Origin: Actinomycetes bacterium
Lineage (GTDB): Bacteria; Actinomycetota; Acidimicrobiia; Acidimicrobiales; RAAP-2
DNA: 64,000 nucleotides
Reading direction: 5' to 3'
NCBI GenBank assembly: GCA_021785695.1
Contig: JAJYEQ010000002.1
Coordinates: forward strand, 87,565-151,564
Shown: piece after piece, positions 42,253 through 50,837 of the stretch
How positions within the stretch are numbered: position 1 is the first letter of the stretch
Layout: each line of letters begins with the position of its first letter
Notes under the pieces: model-generated
What the model was told of the DNA's origin: nothing
Database searches by the model: none
The model's input: the letters and a program-made list of their open reading frames with translations, nothing else
Translations under genes and position numbers: made by a program

Positions 42253-42287
42253 CCAGTCAGGATGGGCCGAGCCGCCCGCCCGCGCGC

Positions 42288-43442
42288 TCAGCCGGCCCGC
42301 AACCGGTGCACGGCCCCGCCCAGGGCCGCCACGGCCTGATCGACCTCGGCCGGGGTCGTGGCGAAGCCCAGGGTGAGGCGCACCGAGCCGCCCGCGCGGG
42401 CGGGATCCATCCCCATGGCCACCAGCACGTGACTGACGGCCGAGGCCCCGCTCGAGCAGGCCGCGCCCGCCGATGCGCACACCCCCGCCTGGTCGAGCAG
42501 GAAGACCAGCTCATCGGCGGCGAGCGACGCGAAGGTCAGGTGGGCGGTGCCCGCCAGCCGCTCGACCCCCGCGGCAGTCACCTGGCAGCCGGGCAGCGCG
42601 GCCACCGCCCGCTCGAGCCGGTCGCGCAGGCCCCTCACGCGGTCCGTGACCTGCTGGCGTTCGCGATCGTGGACCCGCAGCGCCGCGGCCAGTCCCACCG
42701 CCGCGGCCACGTCCACCGTGCCTCCCCGCCGGCCGCGCTCCTGGCCACCGCCCGCGCTGACCGCCATCAGGTCGACGGGTCGCCGCAGGACCAGCGCGCC
42801 ACTGTTGACCGGACCGCCGAGCTTGTGCGCGCACAAGGAGACCAGGTCGGCCCCCGCGGTCGCGGTGCGCAGGTCGAGCCACGGCGCGGCAGCCACGGCA
42901 TCGGTGTGGAACACCGCGGCCGACTCCTGGTGCACCCGAGCCGCGAGCTGGGCGATGGGCTCGACGACCCCGGTCTCGTTGTTGGCGGTCATCACGCTGA
43001 CCAGGGCGGTCGAGGCCTCCAGCAGGCCGGCCAGCACGTCGGCGTCGACCACGCCATCGGCCCCCACGGGGCTCTGGGCGACGCGCACGGTCTCGGACTG
43101 CGCGGCCAGCGCGTACGCCGAGTCGAGGACGGCGTGGTGCTCGATGGCCGACACCACGACGTGCGCCCGCCCGGTGCGGCGCACGGCCTCCCGGGTGACG
43201 CCGGCGATCGCCAGGTGGCACGACTCGGTCCCCCCACCGGTGAAGACCACAGCGCCCGGAGGCGACCCCACCAGCTCGGCCACCTCATCGCGCGCCTCCT
43301 CGAGCGCGCGCGCGGCGCGGCGGGACTCGCCGTGGGCCCCCGAGGGGTTGCCCACCACACCGTGCAGCCAGGGCTCCATGGCCGCGTAGACGTCGTCGCG
43401 GCGCGGAGCCGAAGCGGCGTAGTCGAGGTAGGCCGAGCTCAT
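42288..43442 (-). CDS. Cysteine desulfurase, IscS/NifS type
   Basis: A 384-residue PLP enzyme: AYLDYAASAPRRDDVYAAM, VFTGGGTESCHLAI, SAIEHHAVLDSA, the PLP lysine in LVSLCAHKLGGPVNSGAL and the active Cys in VCASAGAACSSGASAVSHVL with its long flexible loop. This is a group I enzyme handing persulfide to partners. Its location directly before mnmA suggests tRNA thiolation as main job. The start overlaps the stop of the aldehyde dehydrogenase gene. Distinct from the SCLY-like copy at 6266. Confidence 0.92.
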   Translation of the reverse strand: MSSAYLDYAASAPRRDDVYAAMEPWLHGVVGNPSGAHGESRRAARALEEARDEVAELVGSPPGAVVFTGGGTESCHLAIAGVTREAVRRTGRAHVVVSAIEHHAVLDSAYALAAQSETVRVAQSPVGADGVVDADVLAGLLEASTALVSVMTANNETGVVEPIAQLAARVHQESAAVFHTDAVAAAPWLDLRTATAGADLVSLCAHKLGGPVNSGALVLRRPVDLMAVSAGGGQERGRRGGTVDVAAAVGLAAALRVHDRERQQVTDRVRGLRDRLERAVAALPGCQVTAAGVERLAGTAHLTFASLAADELVFLLDQAGVCASAGAACSSGASAVSHVLVAMGMDPARAGGSVRLTLGFATTPAEVDQAVAALGGAVHRLRAG

Positions 43443-44803
43443 GACACGTGGAAGGACTTGACGTTGGTGAACTCGCGGACGCCCCACACCGACAGCTCGC
43501 GTCCGAACCCCGAGCTCTTGGTGCCGCCAAAGGGCAGCTCGGGCATGGAGGCGACGATGCCGTTGGCGAAGACCACACCGCACTCGAGCTCCTCGATCGC
43601 CTGGTCGATCTCGGCGTCGTCGGTGGACCAGATCGATCCGCCCAGCCCCCACGGCGAGTCGTTGGCGATGGCGATGGCGTCGTCCAGGTCGTCGGCGACG
43701 CTCACCGTCGCGACCGGGCCGAAGAGCTCCTCGCAGCCCGCCCGCGAGTGGGCCGGGACGTCGCTGAGCACCGTGGGCGCGTAGTAGAACCCCGGCCGGT
43801 CCAGCACTGCGCCGCCGGTGCGCACCACGGCGCCGGCGGCGACCGACGAGGCGACCTGCGCGGCCAGCTGGTCGAGCTGGGGGCGCGAGACGAGCGGGCC
43901 GAGCTCGACCTCGGGATCCATCGGATCACCCGTACGCACCGCCGCCATCGCGGTCGCGAAGCGGTCGAGGAACTCGTCGGCGCGATCGCGCACCACGATG
44001 AAGCGCTTGGCCGCGATGCAGGCCTGCCCGTTGTTCTGGATGCGCCCGACCACCGCCTGGCTCACCGCCAGGTCGAGATCGGCGTGCGGGGCCACGACGA
44101 AGGGGTCCGAGCCACCGAGCTCCAGCACGCACTTCTTCAGATGGGCGCCGGCCAGGCTGGCCACCGAGCGGCCGGCCCGCTCCGAGCCGGTCAGCGTGAC
44201 ACCGGCCACGCGGGGGTCGCCGATGAGCTCGCTCACGGTGTCGACCTCGACGAAGAGGTTGGTCAGCACGCCGGCGGGGAATCCCGACCGCGTGAAGAGG
44301 TCCTCGAGGAACTGCGCACTGGTGGGGACATTGGGCGCGTGCTTGAGGAGCACGACGTTGCCCGCCATGATCGTGGGGACCCCGAAGCGCACGACCTGCC
44401 ACAGGGGGAAGTTCCAGGGCATGATGGCCAGGATCGGGCCCAGCGGGTCGAAGCGGACCCCACTGCGGCGCCCGCCAGTCGCCACGGCCTCGGGGGCCAC
44501 GAAGCGCGCCGCGTTCTGCGCGAAGTAGCGCATGGTCAGTGCGCACTTGGACGCCTCACCCTTGGCGGCCGCGAAGGTCTTGCCCATCTCCCGGGTCAGC
44601 ATCTCGCCGATCACCGGGATCTCGCTCTCGATGAGCTCGGCCGCCCGGGTCATGACGAGGGCGCGATCCTCCATCGAGGTGGCGCGCCAGGTCCGGAAGG
44701 CGGCCCCGGCTGTCTCCAGGCGCGCCTCGAGCTCGGCCGGGGAGGCGGCGGGGTACTCGGCGAGGATCTCGCCCGTAGCCGGGTTGGTGGAGATGAAAGG
44801 CAT
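43439..44803 (-). CDS. Aldehyde dehydrogenase, succinate-semialdehyde dehydrogenase (GabD1)-like
   Basis: 454 residues starting at MPFISTNPATGEIL (the track adds eight residues). Cofactor region MPWNFPLWQVVRF, catalytic Glu in VLELGGSDPFVVAP and catalytic Cys in NNGQACIAAKRFIV. The IAAKRFIV and GGSDPF stretches are characteristic of NADP-linked succinate-semialdehyde dehydrogenases of actinobacteria. It could finish degradation of GABA formed by the polyamine locus at 53-63 kb, but the two are far apart and this is inference. Confidence 0.86.
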   Translation of the reverse strand: MPFISTNPATGEILAEYPAASPAELEARLETAGAAFRTWRATSMEDRALVMTRAAELIESEIPVIGEMLTREMGKTFAAAKGEASKCALTMRYFAQNAARFVAPEAVATGGRRSGVRFDPLGPILAIMPWNFPLWQVVRFGVPTIMAGNVVLLKHAPNVPTSAQFLEDLFTRSGFPAGVLTNLFVEVDTVSELIGDPRVAGVTLTGSERAGRSVASLAGAHLKKCVLELGGSDPFVVAPHADLDLAVSQAVVGRIQNNGQACIAAKRFIVVRDRADEFLDRFATAMAAVRTGDPMDPEVELGPLVSRPQLDQLAAQVASSVAAGAVVRTGGAVLDRPGFYYAPTVLSDVPAHSRAGCEELFGPVATVSVADDLDDAIAIANDSPWGLGGSIWSTDDAEIDQAIEELECGVVFANGIVASMPELPFGGTKSSGFGRELSVWGVREFTNVKSFHVS

Positions 44804-44809
44804 AGGACA

Positions 44810-44815
44810 AGTCTG
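44810..44815 (-). promoter_or_regulatory. Possible -10 box of the aldehyde dehydrogenase gene
   Basis: CAGACT six bases before the ATG at 44803, the same arrangement as before mnmA. Confidence 0.35.
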
Positions 44816-44849
44816 CCAGGCCTCCAAGCAGCCCCCGCCGCGCGGCGAG

Positions 44850-44891
44850 ACGCCACGAGGGGCGGGGCGTACGCCCCGCCCCTCGTGGCGT
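44850..44891. terminator. 42-base perfect palindrome downstream of yceI
   Basis: Two 21-base arms pair perfectly with no loop (center GGGCGTACGCCC). It starts 16 bases after the yceI stop, so it probably ends yceI transcription and insulates the aldehyde dehydrogenase gene. No U-run follows on either strand. Confidence 0.6.
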
Positions 44892-44906
44892 TGGGATCGG
44901 GCCAGG

Positions 44907-45479
44907 TCAGTCCTGCTTGGCCGCCTCCACCGACAGCTCCAGGGTCACGCGGTTGCCCACGACGAGGCTGCCGTTCTCCAAAGCGGCGTCCCACTTGACG
45001 TCGAAGTCGCGCCGGTCGATCGTGGCCGTCGCCTCGAACCCGGCCACCGTCACGCCCGCGGCCATGCCGGGGTTGGTGCCCAGGTACTCCAGGTCAAAGG
45101 TCACCGACTTGGTGATGCCGCGGATGGTCAGGTCGGCCACCAGCTCGAAGTCGTTGCCACCCTTCGCGGTCAGGCGCGTCGACTTCAAGGTGAACTGGGG
45201 GTGGTTCTCCAGGTCCAGGAAGTCCGCGCTGCGCACGTGGTTGTCGCGCATCTCGTTGTTCGTCGTGATGCTGGCGGCCTCCACCGTGGCCTCTACCGAG
45301 GTCGTCTCGAGCGTCTCGCCCATGGTGATCGTCCCGGCGAACTGGGTGAAGTTCCCGCGGACCTTCGCGGCCACCAGGTGACGGGCGACGAAGCCGATCG
45401 ACGAGTGCACGGCGTCGACCGTGTAGATACCGGGGGCCGGCAGGTTGACGTTGCGAACGTCGGCTGCGGTGCTGGTCAT
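44907..45479 (-). CDS. YceI family lipid-binding-like protein
   Basis: A 190-residue protein without signal peptide. GIYTVDAVHSSIGFVARHL, GNFTQFAGTITMGE, NHVRSADFLDLENHPQFT, ADLTIRGITKSVTFDLEYL and the C-terminal RDFDVKWDAALENGSLVVG mark the YceI/lipocalin-like beta barrel that binds polyisoprenoid chains. The precise role is unknown. It is expressed from a near-consensus promoter and diverges from marR, which probably controls it. Confidence 0.93.
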   Translation of the reverse strand: MTSTAADVRNVNLPAPGIYTVDAVHSSIGFVARHLVAAKVRGNFTQFAGTITMGETLETTSVEATVEAASITTNNEMRDNHVRSADFLDLENHPQFTLKSTRLTAKGGNDFELVADLTIRGITKSVTFDLEYLGTNPGMAAGVTVAGFEATATIDRRDFDVKWDAALENGSLVVGNRVTLELSVEAAKQD

Positions 45480-45508
45480 GATTGCTCCTTGTTGTCTGAG
45501 TGGTTCCC

Positions 45509-45538
45509 AGTATACTTGCGTTGCAAACTACTTGTCAA
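45509..45538 (-). promoter_or_regulatory. yceI promoter
   Basis: TTGACA (45533-45538) and TATACT (45509-45514) with 18-base spacing on the minus strand, followed by AAGGAG before the ATG. This is the strongest sigma70-type promoter in the window. Confidence 0.8.
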
Positions 45539-45554
45539 GCAATAGTTGCAAAAC
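45516..45554. promoter_or_regulatory. Candidate MarR operator region
   Basis: GTTGCAAA occurs at 45520-45527 and 45545-45552 in the same direction, each within a small palindrome (TTGC-gtt-GCAA and GCAA-tag-TTGC). They cover the yceI -35/-10 spacer and the marR -35 region, so one regulator could shut both promoters. Confidence 0.5.
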
Positions 45555-45567
45555 ATATTACTGCTGC

Positions 45568-45573
45568 TACAAT
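45568..45573 (+). promoter_or_regulatory. -10 box of marR-type gene
   Basis: TACAAT six bases before the GTG at 45580. Leaderless. Confidence 0.6.
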
Positions 45574-45579
45574 GGTTTC

Positions 45580-46032
45580 GTGACAACGGACATTGGAGCG
45601 TGCGCTCGCGACGAGCGGGTCGTGCTGTTCGCCCTCTTGTGGGAGACGACGGCCCGCCTCGCCCGGGATCTGGACCTGGAGATGGAGGCGCGCGGCGCCG
45701 TGCCTCTGGCCTGGTTCGAGGCGATGCTGCGCCTCGAGGAGGCGACCGAGGGTCACCTGCGGATGACGGAGGTGGCCGACGCGATCGTGCACTCCTCGGG
45801 CGGCACCACGCGACTCGTCGACCGCCTGGAAGAGGCGGGACTGGTCGCGCGCCAGCTGTGCCCGTCGGATCGCCGGGCCATCCACGTGGCACTCACCGAC
45901 GCGGGGCGCGAACGACTCGCCCAGTCCAAGCTCGTGCACATCGCGATCCTCGACTCCCGGCTCGCGCAGCGTCTCGACGCGGCCGAGCGCGCCCAGCTGC
46001 TCGAGCTGCTGGGCGCCCTCAACGCGGCCTGA
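45580..46032 (+). CDS. MarR family transcriptional regulator
   Basis: A 150-residue winged-helix regulator starting at a GTG (VTTDIGACARDERVV). The ORF-track start at 45445 lies inside yceI. The helix-turn-helix is in LRMTEVADAIVHSSGGTTRLV, the wing in GLVARQLCPSDRRAIHVALT, with dimerisation helices at both ends. It probably controls yceI and itself through the GTTGCAAA sites between the genes. Ligand unknown. Its 3' end overlaps the convergent ileS gene by 14 bases. Confidence 0.9.
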   Translation: MTTDIGACARDERVVLFALLWETTARLARDLDLEMEARGAVPLAWFEAMLRLEEATEGHLRMTEVADAIVHSSGGTTRLVDRLEEAGLVARQLCPSDRRAIHVALTDAGRERLAQSKLVHIAILDSRLAQRLDAAERAQLLELLGALNAA

Positions 46033-49000
46033 CGCGCAGCCAGACCCGCGCGTCACGACCGTCCAGCTCGAGGGCGAACCCCGGGCCCTCGCCCGCGCTC
46101 TGGTGCACGGCGGTCGCCAGCACCTCCCGGGCCAGCACGGGCCACTCATCGGCCAGGTCGTCGAGCCCACTCACCCATAGCTCGATGCGGTCGGCGATGT
46201 CGAATCCCTGACCCTTGCGCAGGTCCTGCACCTGGCGCACCACGTCGCGCAGCAGTCCGCGGCGGCGCAGGTCGTCGTCAATCTCGAGGTCGAGTGCCAC
46301 CACCGCGGTCCCGTCACGCGACACCGCGAATCCCCCCTGACTGCGCACCCGCAGCTCGAGCTCGTCGAGCCCCAGCTCGACGGTTGTGCCGGCCAGGGCG
46401 ACCGAGATGCGTCCGCCGGACTCCAGCACCTCGGCTGCGGCCGCCGAGTCGATCCGAGCCAGGGCGCCGCGCAGCTCCTTGACGGCGTCGCCCAGTCGGG
46501 GCCCCAAGACGGCGAACCGCGGCACCAGCTCGAAGCTCAGGACGTCTCCCGGGTCGGGTCGGAACTCCAGGAGATCGACATTGAGCTCGTCTTCGACCAC
46601 GCCCGCCGGTGGCCGCACGGCGTCGGCGGCCACGAACACCAGCGCGCGGCGCAGCGGCTGGCGCACCTTCACCCCCGCCTCGGCCCGGCCCGCGCGGCCC
46701 AGCGACGTGAGGTGCCGCGCCATCGACATCTCGGCCTCCAAAGTGAGGTCCACGTCGTGGACGGCGCGGGGCCAGTCCTGGAGGTGCACCGAGTCCTCGG
46801 CCGGCACCTCGTTGACCAGGTGGTAGAGGCGGTCGGCGAGGAAGGGCGTCACGGGGGCGAGCAGGAGCGCCAGGCGCTGGAGGACCTCGAGCATCGTGGC
46901 GTGGGCGGCTAGCGAGTCGCTGCGCGGCGCGCTGGCGTCGGTGCGCCAGAAGCGGCGGCGGCTCCGGCGCACGTACCAGTTCGACAGGTCGTCGACGAAG
47001 GCGCGCAGGGCGTCGGTCCCCGGCAGCGGCTCGTAGCCGTCGAGGGCCGCGGTCAGGGTGGCCGTGAGTCCCTCGAGCCGCGAGAGGATCCACCGGTCCA
47101 GGGCGGGACGCTCCGATGCGGGAGGGATCGCGGGATCCGCGGGGTCGAAGGCATTGAGCGAGGCGTAGGTCGTGAAGAAGCTGACCGCGTTCCACAGCGT
47201 GCCCAACATCTCGCGCATCGCCAGGTCGATGACCTCGAGGCTGGCCCGGGTCGACGTCCACGGGGAGCCCTGGGAGAACATCCACCACCGCAGCGCGTCA
47301 GCGCCTCGCGTGGTCAGCACGGTCCAGGGATCGATGACGTTGCCCACCGACTTGCTCATCTTGCGTCCCTGGGCGTCCACGATGTGGCCCAGGCACAAGA
47401 CGTGGCGGTACGGGCTGTGGCCGAACACCAGGGTGTTGACCGCCAGGAGTGAGTAGAACCAGCCCCGCGTCTGGTCGATCGCCTCGGCGACCAGGTCGGC
47501 CGGGAACTGGCGCGCGTCCTGGGAGCCGGGCACCAGCGGGTAGCCCACCTGCGCCGACGGCATGGCGCCCGAGTCGAACCAGGCGTCGATGACCGGCTCG
47601 ACGCGACGGGCGAGCTCCCCGCAGCTGGGGCAGGCAAAGGCGACCTCGTCGATGTCGGGACGGTGGGGCTCGATGGTGGCGGGGTCCCGCCCGGCGAGCT
47701 CCCCGAGCTCGGCGCGCGAGCCCACGCAGGTCACGTGGCCCTGGCCACAGCGCCACACCGGCAGGGGCGTGCCCCAGAAGCGATCGCGCGAGAGGGCCCA
47801 GTCGACGTTGTTGGCCAGCCACTCGCCGAAGCGCCCGTCGCGGATGTGCGCGGGGTGCCAGTCCACGTGGCTGTTCTCCGACATCATGAGGTCCTTGAGC
47901 CGGCTGGTCGCGATGTACCAGCTGGGCTTGCCCCAGTAGATGAGGATGGTGCCGCAGCGCCAGCAGTGGGGCAGCGCGTGGGTGTAGTCCTCCCGGCGCA
48001 CCAGCAGGCCGCGGCGCTCGAGCTCGTCGTTGATGTCGTGGTTGGCCTCCCGCACGCCACGGCCGGCCAGCCAGCCCGCCGCGGCGGTGAATGCGCCGTC
48101 GGGGCCGACCGGGTTGACCGTCGGCAGGCCGTGCTCGCGGGCCACGACGCGGTCGACCTCGCCGAAGGCCGGGGCCTGGTGCACCAGGCCGGTCCCCTCC
48201 TCGGTCGTGACGTACGACGCCGCCACGACGTAGCACGCGTCGACGTCCTCGGGCAGCGCCACCACGTCGAAGGGCCGGCGGTAGTGCAGGCCGACGAGCG
48301 CTGACCCGGGCAGCGTCTCGGTCACCTCGACGTCCCCCAGGACCGCCTCGACCAGGTCCGCTGCCAGCACCTGCCCGTCGACGACGGCGTAGGTGATCTC
48401 CGGGTTCACGGCCACCGCCACGTTGGACAGGAGGGTCCAGGGCGTCGTCGTCCACACCAGGAGCGACCGCACCGAGGCGAGCCCGTGCGCGGCCGCGTCG
48501 AGCACCTCCAGGCGCACCGTCGCGCTCTCGTCGACCTCGTCGCGATAGACGTCGGGCTGGCCGAGCTCGTGGCTCGACAGCGCGGTGCCGCACCGGGGGC
48601 AGTAGGGCACGACCTTCAAGTCCTCGTAGAGCAGGTCACGGTCGAACAGCTGGCGCAGCTGCCACCACACCGAGTCCACGTAGGTGGGGCTGAAGGTGAA
48701 GTAGGCGTTCTCCATGTCGGTCCAGTAGCCGATGCGCTCGGTCAGGCGTTCGAACTCGCCCACGTAGGTCATCACCGACGCGCGGCACTGGCGCACGAAC
48801 TCGGCCACGCCGATCTTCTCGACGATGTCGCGCTTGCCGGTGATGCCGAGCTGCCGCTCCACCTGCACCTCGACGGGCAGCCCGTGGGTGTCCCAGCCGG
48901 CTCGACGGTCAACGCGCCGTCCGCGCATGGTCTGGTACCGGCAGAACAGGTCCTTGTACACGCGAGCCCAGACGTGGTGGAGGCCGGGCATGCCGTTGGC

Positions 49001-49147
49001 GGTCGGCGGCCCCTCGTAGAACACCCAGGGTTCGGCGCCCGCCCGCTGCTCCATCGAGCGCGCGAAGACGTCGTGCTGCTTCCAGCGCGCGAGCTGGCCC
49101 TCCTCCAGGGACGCGAAATCCAGCTCAGCGCTGACCGGCTCGAACAC
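46019..49147 (-). CDS. ileS: Isoleucyl-tRNA synthetase, type 2
   Basis: A 1042-residue class I synthetase. The HIGH motif reads GLHHVWARVYKDLFCRYQTM after YEGPPTANGMPG, and KMSKS is in GRKMSKSVGNVIDP. The editing domain (WTTTPWTLLSN, TEEGTGLVHQAPAFGEVD) and anticodon-binding helices follow. The PPTANG signature, the HHV form of HIGH and the C-terminal layout are those of the eukaryote-like IleS2 branch, which is generally mupirocin-tolerant. GTG start behind GGAGGG. No T-box leader: the HAD gene ends 88 bases upstream. Confidence 0.94.
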   Translation of the reverse strand: MFEPVSAELDFASLEEGQLARWKQHDVFARSMEQRAGAEPWVFYEGPPTANGMPGLHHVWARVYKDLFCRYQTMRGRRVDRRAGWDTHGLPVEVQVERQLGITGKRDIVEKIGVAEFVRQCRASVMTYVGEFERLTERIGYWTDMENAYFTFSPTYVDSVWWQLRQLFDRDLLYEDLKVVPYCPRCGTALSSHELGQPDVYRDEVDESATVRLEVLDAAAHGLASVRSLLVWTTTPWTLLSNVAVAVNPEITYAVVDGQVLAADLVEAVLGDVEVTETLPGSALVGLHYRRPFDVVALPEDVDACYVVAASYVTTEEGTGLVHQAPAFGEVDRVVAREHGLPTVNPVGPDGAFTAAAGWLAGRGVREANHDINDELERRGLLVRREDYTHALPHCWRCGTILIYWGKPSWYIATSRLKDLMMSENSHVDWHPAHIRDGRFGEWLANNVDWALSRDRFWGTPLPVWRCGQGHVTCVGSRAELGELAGRDPATIEPHRPDIDEVAFACPSCGELARRVEPVIDAWFDSGAMPSAQVGYPLVPGSQDARQFPADLVAEAIDQTRGWFYSLLAVNTLVFGHSPYRHVLCLGHIVDAQGRKMSKSVGNVIDPWTVLTTRGADALRWWMFSQGSPWTSTRASLEVIDLAMREMLGTLWNAVSFFTTYASLNAFDPADPAIPPASERPALDRWILSRLEGLTATLTAALDGYEPLPGTDALRAFVDDLSNWYVRRSRRRFWRTDASAPRSDSLAAHATMLEVLQRLALLLAPVTPFLADRLYHLVNEVPAEDSVHLQDWPRAVHDVDLTLEAEMSMARHLTSLGRAGRAEAGVKVRQPLRRALVFVAADAVRPPAGVVEDELNVDLLEFRPDPGDVLSFELVPRFAVLGPRLGDAVKELRGALARIDSAAAAEVLESGGRISVALAGTTVELGLDELELRVRSQGGFAVSRDGTAVVALDLEIDDDLRRRGLLRDVVRQVQDLRKGQGFDIADRIELWVSGLDDLADEWPVLAREVLATAVHQSAGEGPGFALELDGRDARVWLRVRPR

Positions 49148-49173
49148 CTTGACCCTCCGCAGACAGTTGACCC

Positions 49174-49179
49174 ATGGTA
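49174..49179 (-). promoter_or_regulatory. -10 box of ileS
   Basis: TACCAT on the minus strand; transcription would begin about 20 bases before the GTG, just including the GGAGGG ribosome site. Confidence 0.45.
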
Positions 49180-49206
49180 GTCAGCGGCCCCTGGGGTCTG
49201 GCCGTG

Positions 49207-49235
49207 GCGGGCCGGTGGCCGGCGGGCCGGTGGCC
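49207..49235. repeat. Tandem 14-bp repeat
   Basis: GCGGGCCGGTGGCC at 49207-49220 and again at 49222-49235, just after the HAD gene stop. Self-complementary enough (GGCC...GGCC) to fold; may act as a terminator. Confidence 0.45.
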
Positions 49236-49919
49236 CTAGTCGCGGGCCGGCGAACCCCCCGGCGCGAAGTGCTGGTCGAGCCAGCTCGCCGAGAGCTCGA
49301 CCAGGGAGTTGAGGCGCAAGTCGGCCAAGGCGAAGGGGGCCTCATGGCGCTCGGCGGCCACCGGTACGGCGACCACAGCCATGCGGGCGGCCTTGGCAGC
49401 GATCACGCCGGCGGCCGAGTCCTCGAGCACCAGGCACACGCTCGGAGCGACGTGGAGGTCGCTGGCCGCACTCAGGAACACCCCGGGATGGGGCTTGCCG
49501 AAGGGCTCGTCCTCGGCCGAGCGGATCACGGCGAAGCGGTCCCGCAGCGCGAAGTGGTCGAGCACCCTCTCGATCAGCGCCATCGGCGTCGAGCTGGCCA
49601 GGGCGATGGGTCCATGCTCGCTGGCCAGGTCCAGGGCACGCACGGCACCGGGCAGCAGGCGACCACGCTGCTCGACCAGGTCGCCGACGCGAGTGAGCAG
49701 CTGGGCCACCACGTCGTCGAGGGCCGCCGGCGACCACGGGTAGCGCGCGTGCCAGTAGCGCACGACCTCCCCCACGAACATCCCCTTGGTGGCCCGGTCC
49801 TCGTGCTCGGTCACCGGGACCCCGCGCGCACCCAGGATCTCGACCTCGGCCCGGTGCCACAGGATCTCGGAGTCCACCAGGAGCCCGTCGAGGTCGAAGA
49901 TGGTGGCGCGCAACATCAC
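49236..49919 (-). CDS. HAD-superfamily phosphatase (beta-phosphoglucomutase/YniC-like)
   Basis: A 227-residue hydrolase. Motif I with nucleophile Asp is IFDLDGLLVDSEILWHRAE, motif II is IALASSTPM, motif III Lys in DEPFGKPHPGVFL and motif IV in CLVLEDSAAGVIAA. The four-helix cap between motifs I and II is typical of sugar-phosphate phosphatases such as 2-deoxyglucose-6-phosphatase. The substrate cannot be fixed. A GTG at 49919 or the next ATG is the start, with CAGAGT at 49926-49931 as possible -10. Diverges from the GNAT gene. Confidence 0.88.
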   Translation of the reverse strand: MMLRATIFDLDGLLVDSEILWHRAEVEILGARGVPVTEHEDRATKGMFVGEVVRYWHARYPWSPAALDDVVAQLLTRVGDLVEQRGRLLPGAVRALDLASEHGPIALASSTPMALIERVLDHFALRDRFAVIRSAEDEPFGKPHPGVFLSAASDLHVAPSVCLVLEDSAAGVIAAKAARMAVVAVPVAAERHEAPFALADLRLNSLVELSASWLDQHFAPGGSPARD

Positions 49920-49940
49920 CCGACCACTCTGGCACAGGCC

Positions 49941-49946
49941 TACCGT
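49941..49946 (+). promoter_or_regulatory. -10 box of the GNAT gene
   Basis: TACCGT six bases before the GTG at 49953; leaderless, and only 10 bases from the divergent CAGAGT element. Confidence 0.5.
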
Positions 49947-49952
49947 GAGGCT

Positions 49953-50837
49953 GTGGTGCAGGTGGCGCGAGCTCGACCCGAGGATCTGGCGGCAGTCGCC
50001 TCACGCATCACGGCCACGTTCGCCACCGCCGCCCAGGCGCTCGCGCACGTGGACGGCTCGGTCGACCCGACGCGCGTCCTCCAGTCGCTCGGCGGGGCCC
50101 ACGTCTGGGTCGCCCGCCGCGGCGGCGAGATCGTCGGGCACCTCACCGCCTCCCTCGTCCCGCGGGGCCCGCGTAGCGAGGCGTGGATCAGCCCGGACGC
50201 CTGGTCCTGCGACGACGTCGACGACCTCGCGGCGCTGTACGCGAGTGCGGCTCCGGCGTGGCTCGCCGAAGGGGTGCGCGACCACGTGGTGTGGTCCTTC
50301 GACCTCCCCGCCTGGACCGAGGCGTGGGGCGAGCTGGGCTTCGCCCGTGAGCTGTACCGCGGCGCCCGCTCCGCGCCGTTCGCGCCCGGCGAGGCACCCC
50401 CGGACTACCGGCTGCGGCGCGCGCGCTGGGACCCGGTGGTGGCGGCCCGGCTGTCGGCCCTGGTGGACGAGGCCGAGGAGTCGGCGCCGGTCTTCCGGCC
50501 CCGCGAGGCGGACCCCGACGACGGCTCCGCCGAGGCGCCCGGGCACTGGTACGTCGCCGAGAGCGCGGGACGCGTCGTCGCCCAGTGCCTGGCGATCGCC
50601 TATCCCCGCACCCTGGGCATCCCGCCCGGAGCGGTGCACCTGAGCGCCCTGGCCGTCACGCCGCCGCACCGGCGACACGGCGTGGCCCGCTCGCTCGTGG
50701 CCTACACGGCTCGACGCGAGCGGGTCGCCGTCGTGGACGCGACCTGGCGCAGCGCGAATCGTCCCGCCCACCGGTTCTGGGTCGGGGCCGGCTTCGCCCC
50801 CGTCGCCGTCGGCCTGCGTCGACAGATCCTGGTCTAG
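49953..50837 (+). CDS. GNAT family acetyltransferase, two-domain
   Basis: A 294-residue protein starting at a GTG (VVQVARARPEDLAAVAS). The ORF track starts 268 codons earlier in antisense sequence, which I reject. Two GNAT-like halves: the first ends near AWISPDAWSCDD, the second carries the acetyl-CoA loop VHLSALAVTPPHRRHGVARSL and the C-terminal ANRPAHRFWVGAGFAPVA. The substrate is unknown. The end overlaps the convergent glutathione peroxidase gene by four bases. Confidence 0.82.
   Translation: MVQVARARPEDLAAVASRITATFATAAQALAHVDGSVDPTRVLQSLGGAHVWVARRGGEIVGHLTASLVPRGPRSEAWISPDAWSCDDVDDLAALYASAAPAWLAEGVRDHVVWSFDLPAWTEAWGELGFARELYRGARSAPFAPGEAPPDYRLRRARWDPVVAARLSALVDEAEESAPVFRPREADPDDGSAEAPGHWYVAESAGRVVAQCLAIAYPRTLGIPPGAVHLSALAVTPPHRRHGVARSLVAYTARRERVAVVDATWRSANRPAHRFWVGAGFAPVAVGLRRQILV

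Noticed and set aside
49148-49235. T-box leader upstream of ileS
   Set aside because: Only 88 bases are available and no T-box consensus or specifier stem is visible.
49149-49952. Long N-terminal extension of the GNAT protein
   Set aside because: Antisense to the HAD phosphatase gene, composition atypical, and a leaderless promoter marks the GTG at 49953.
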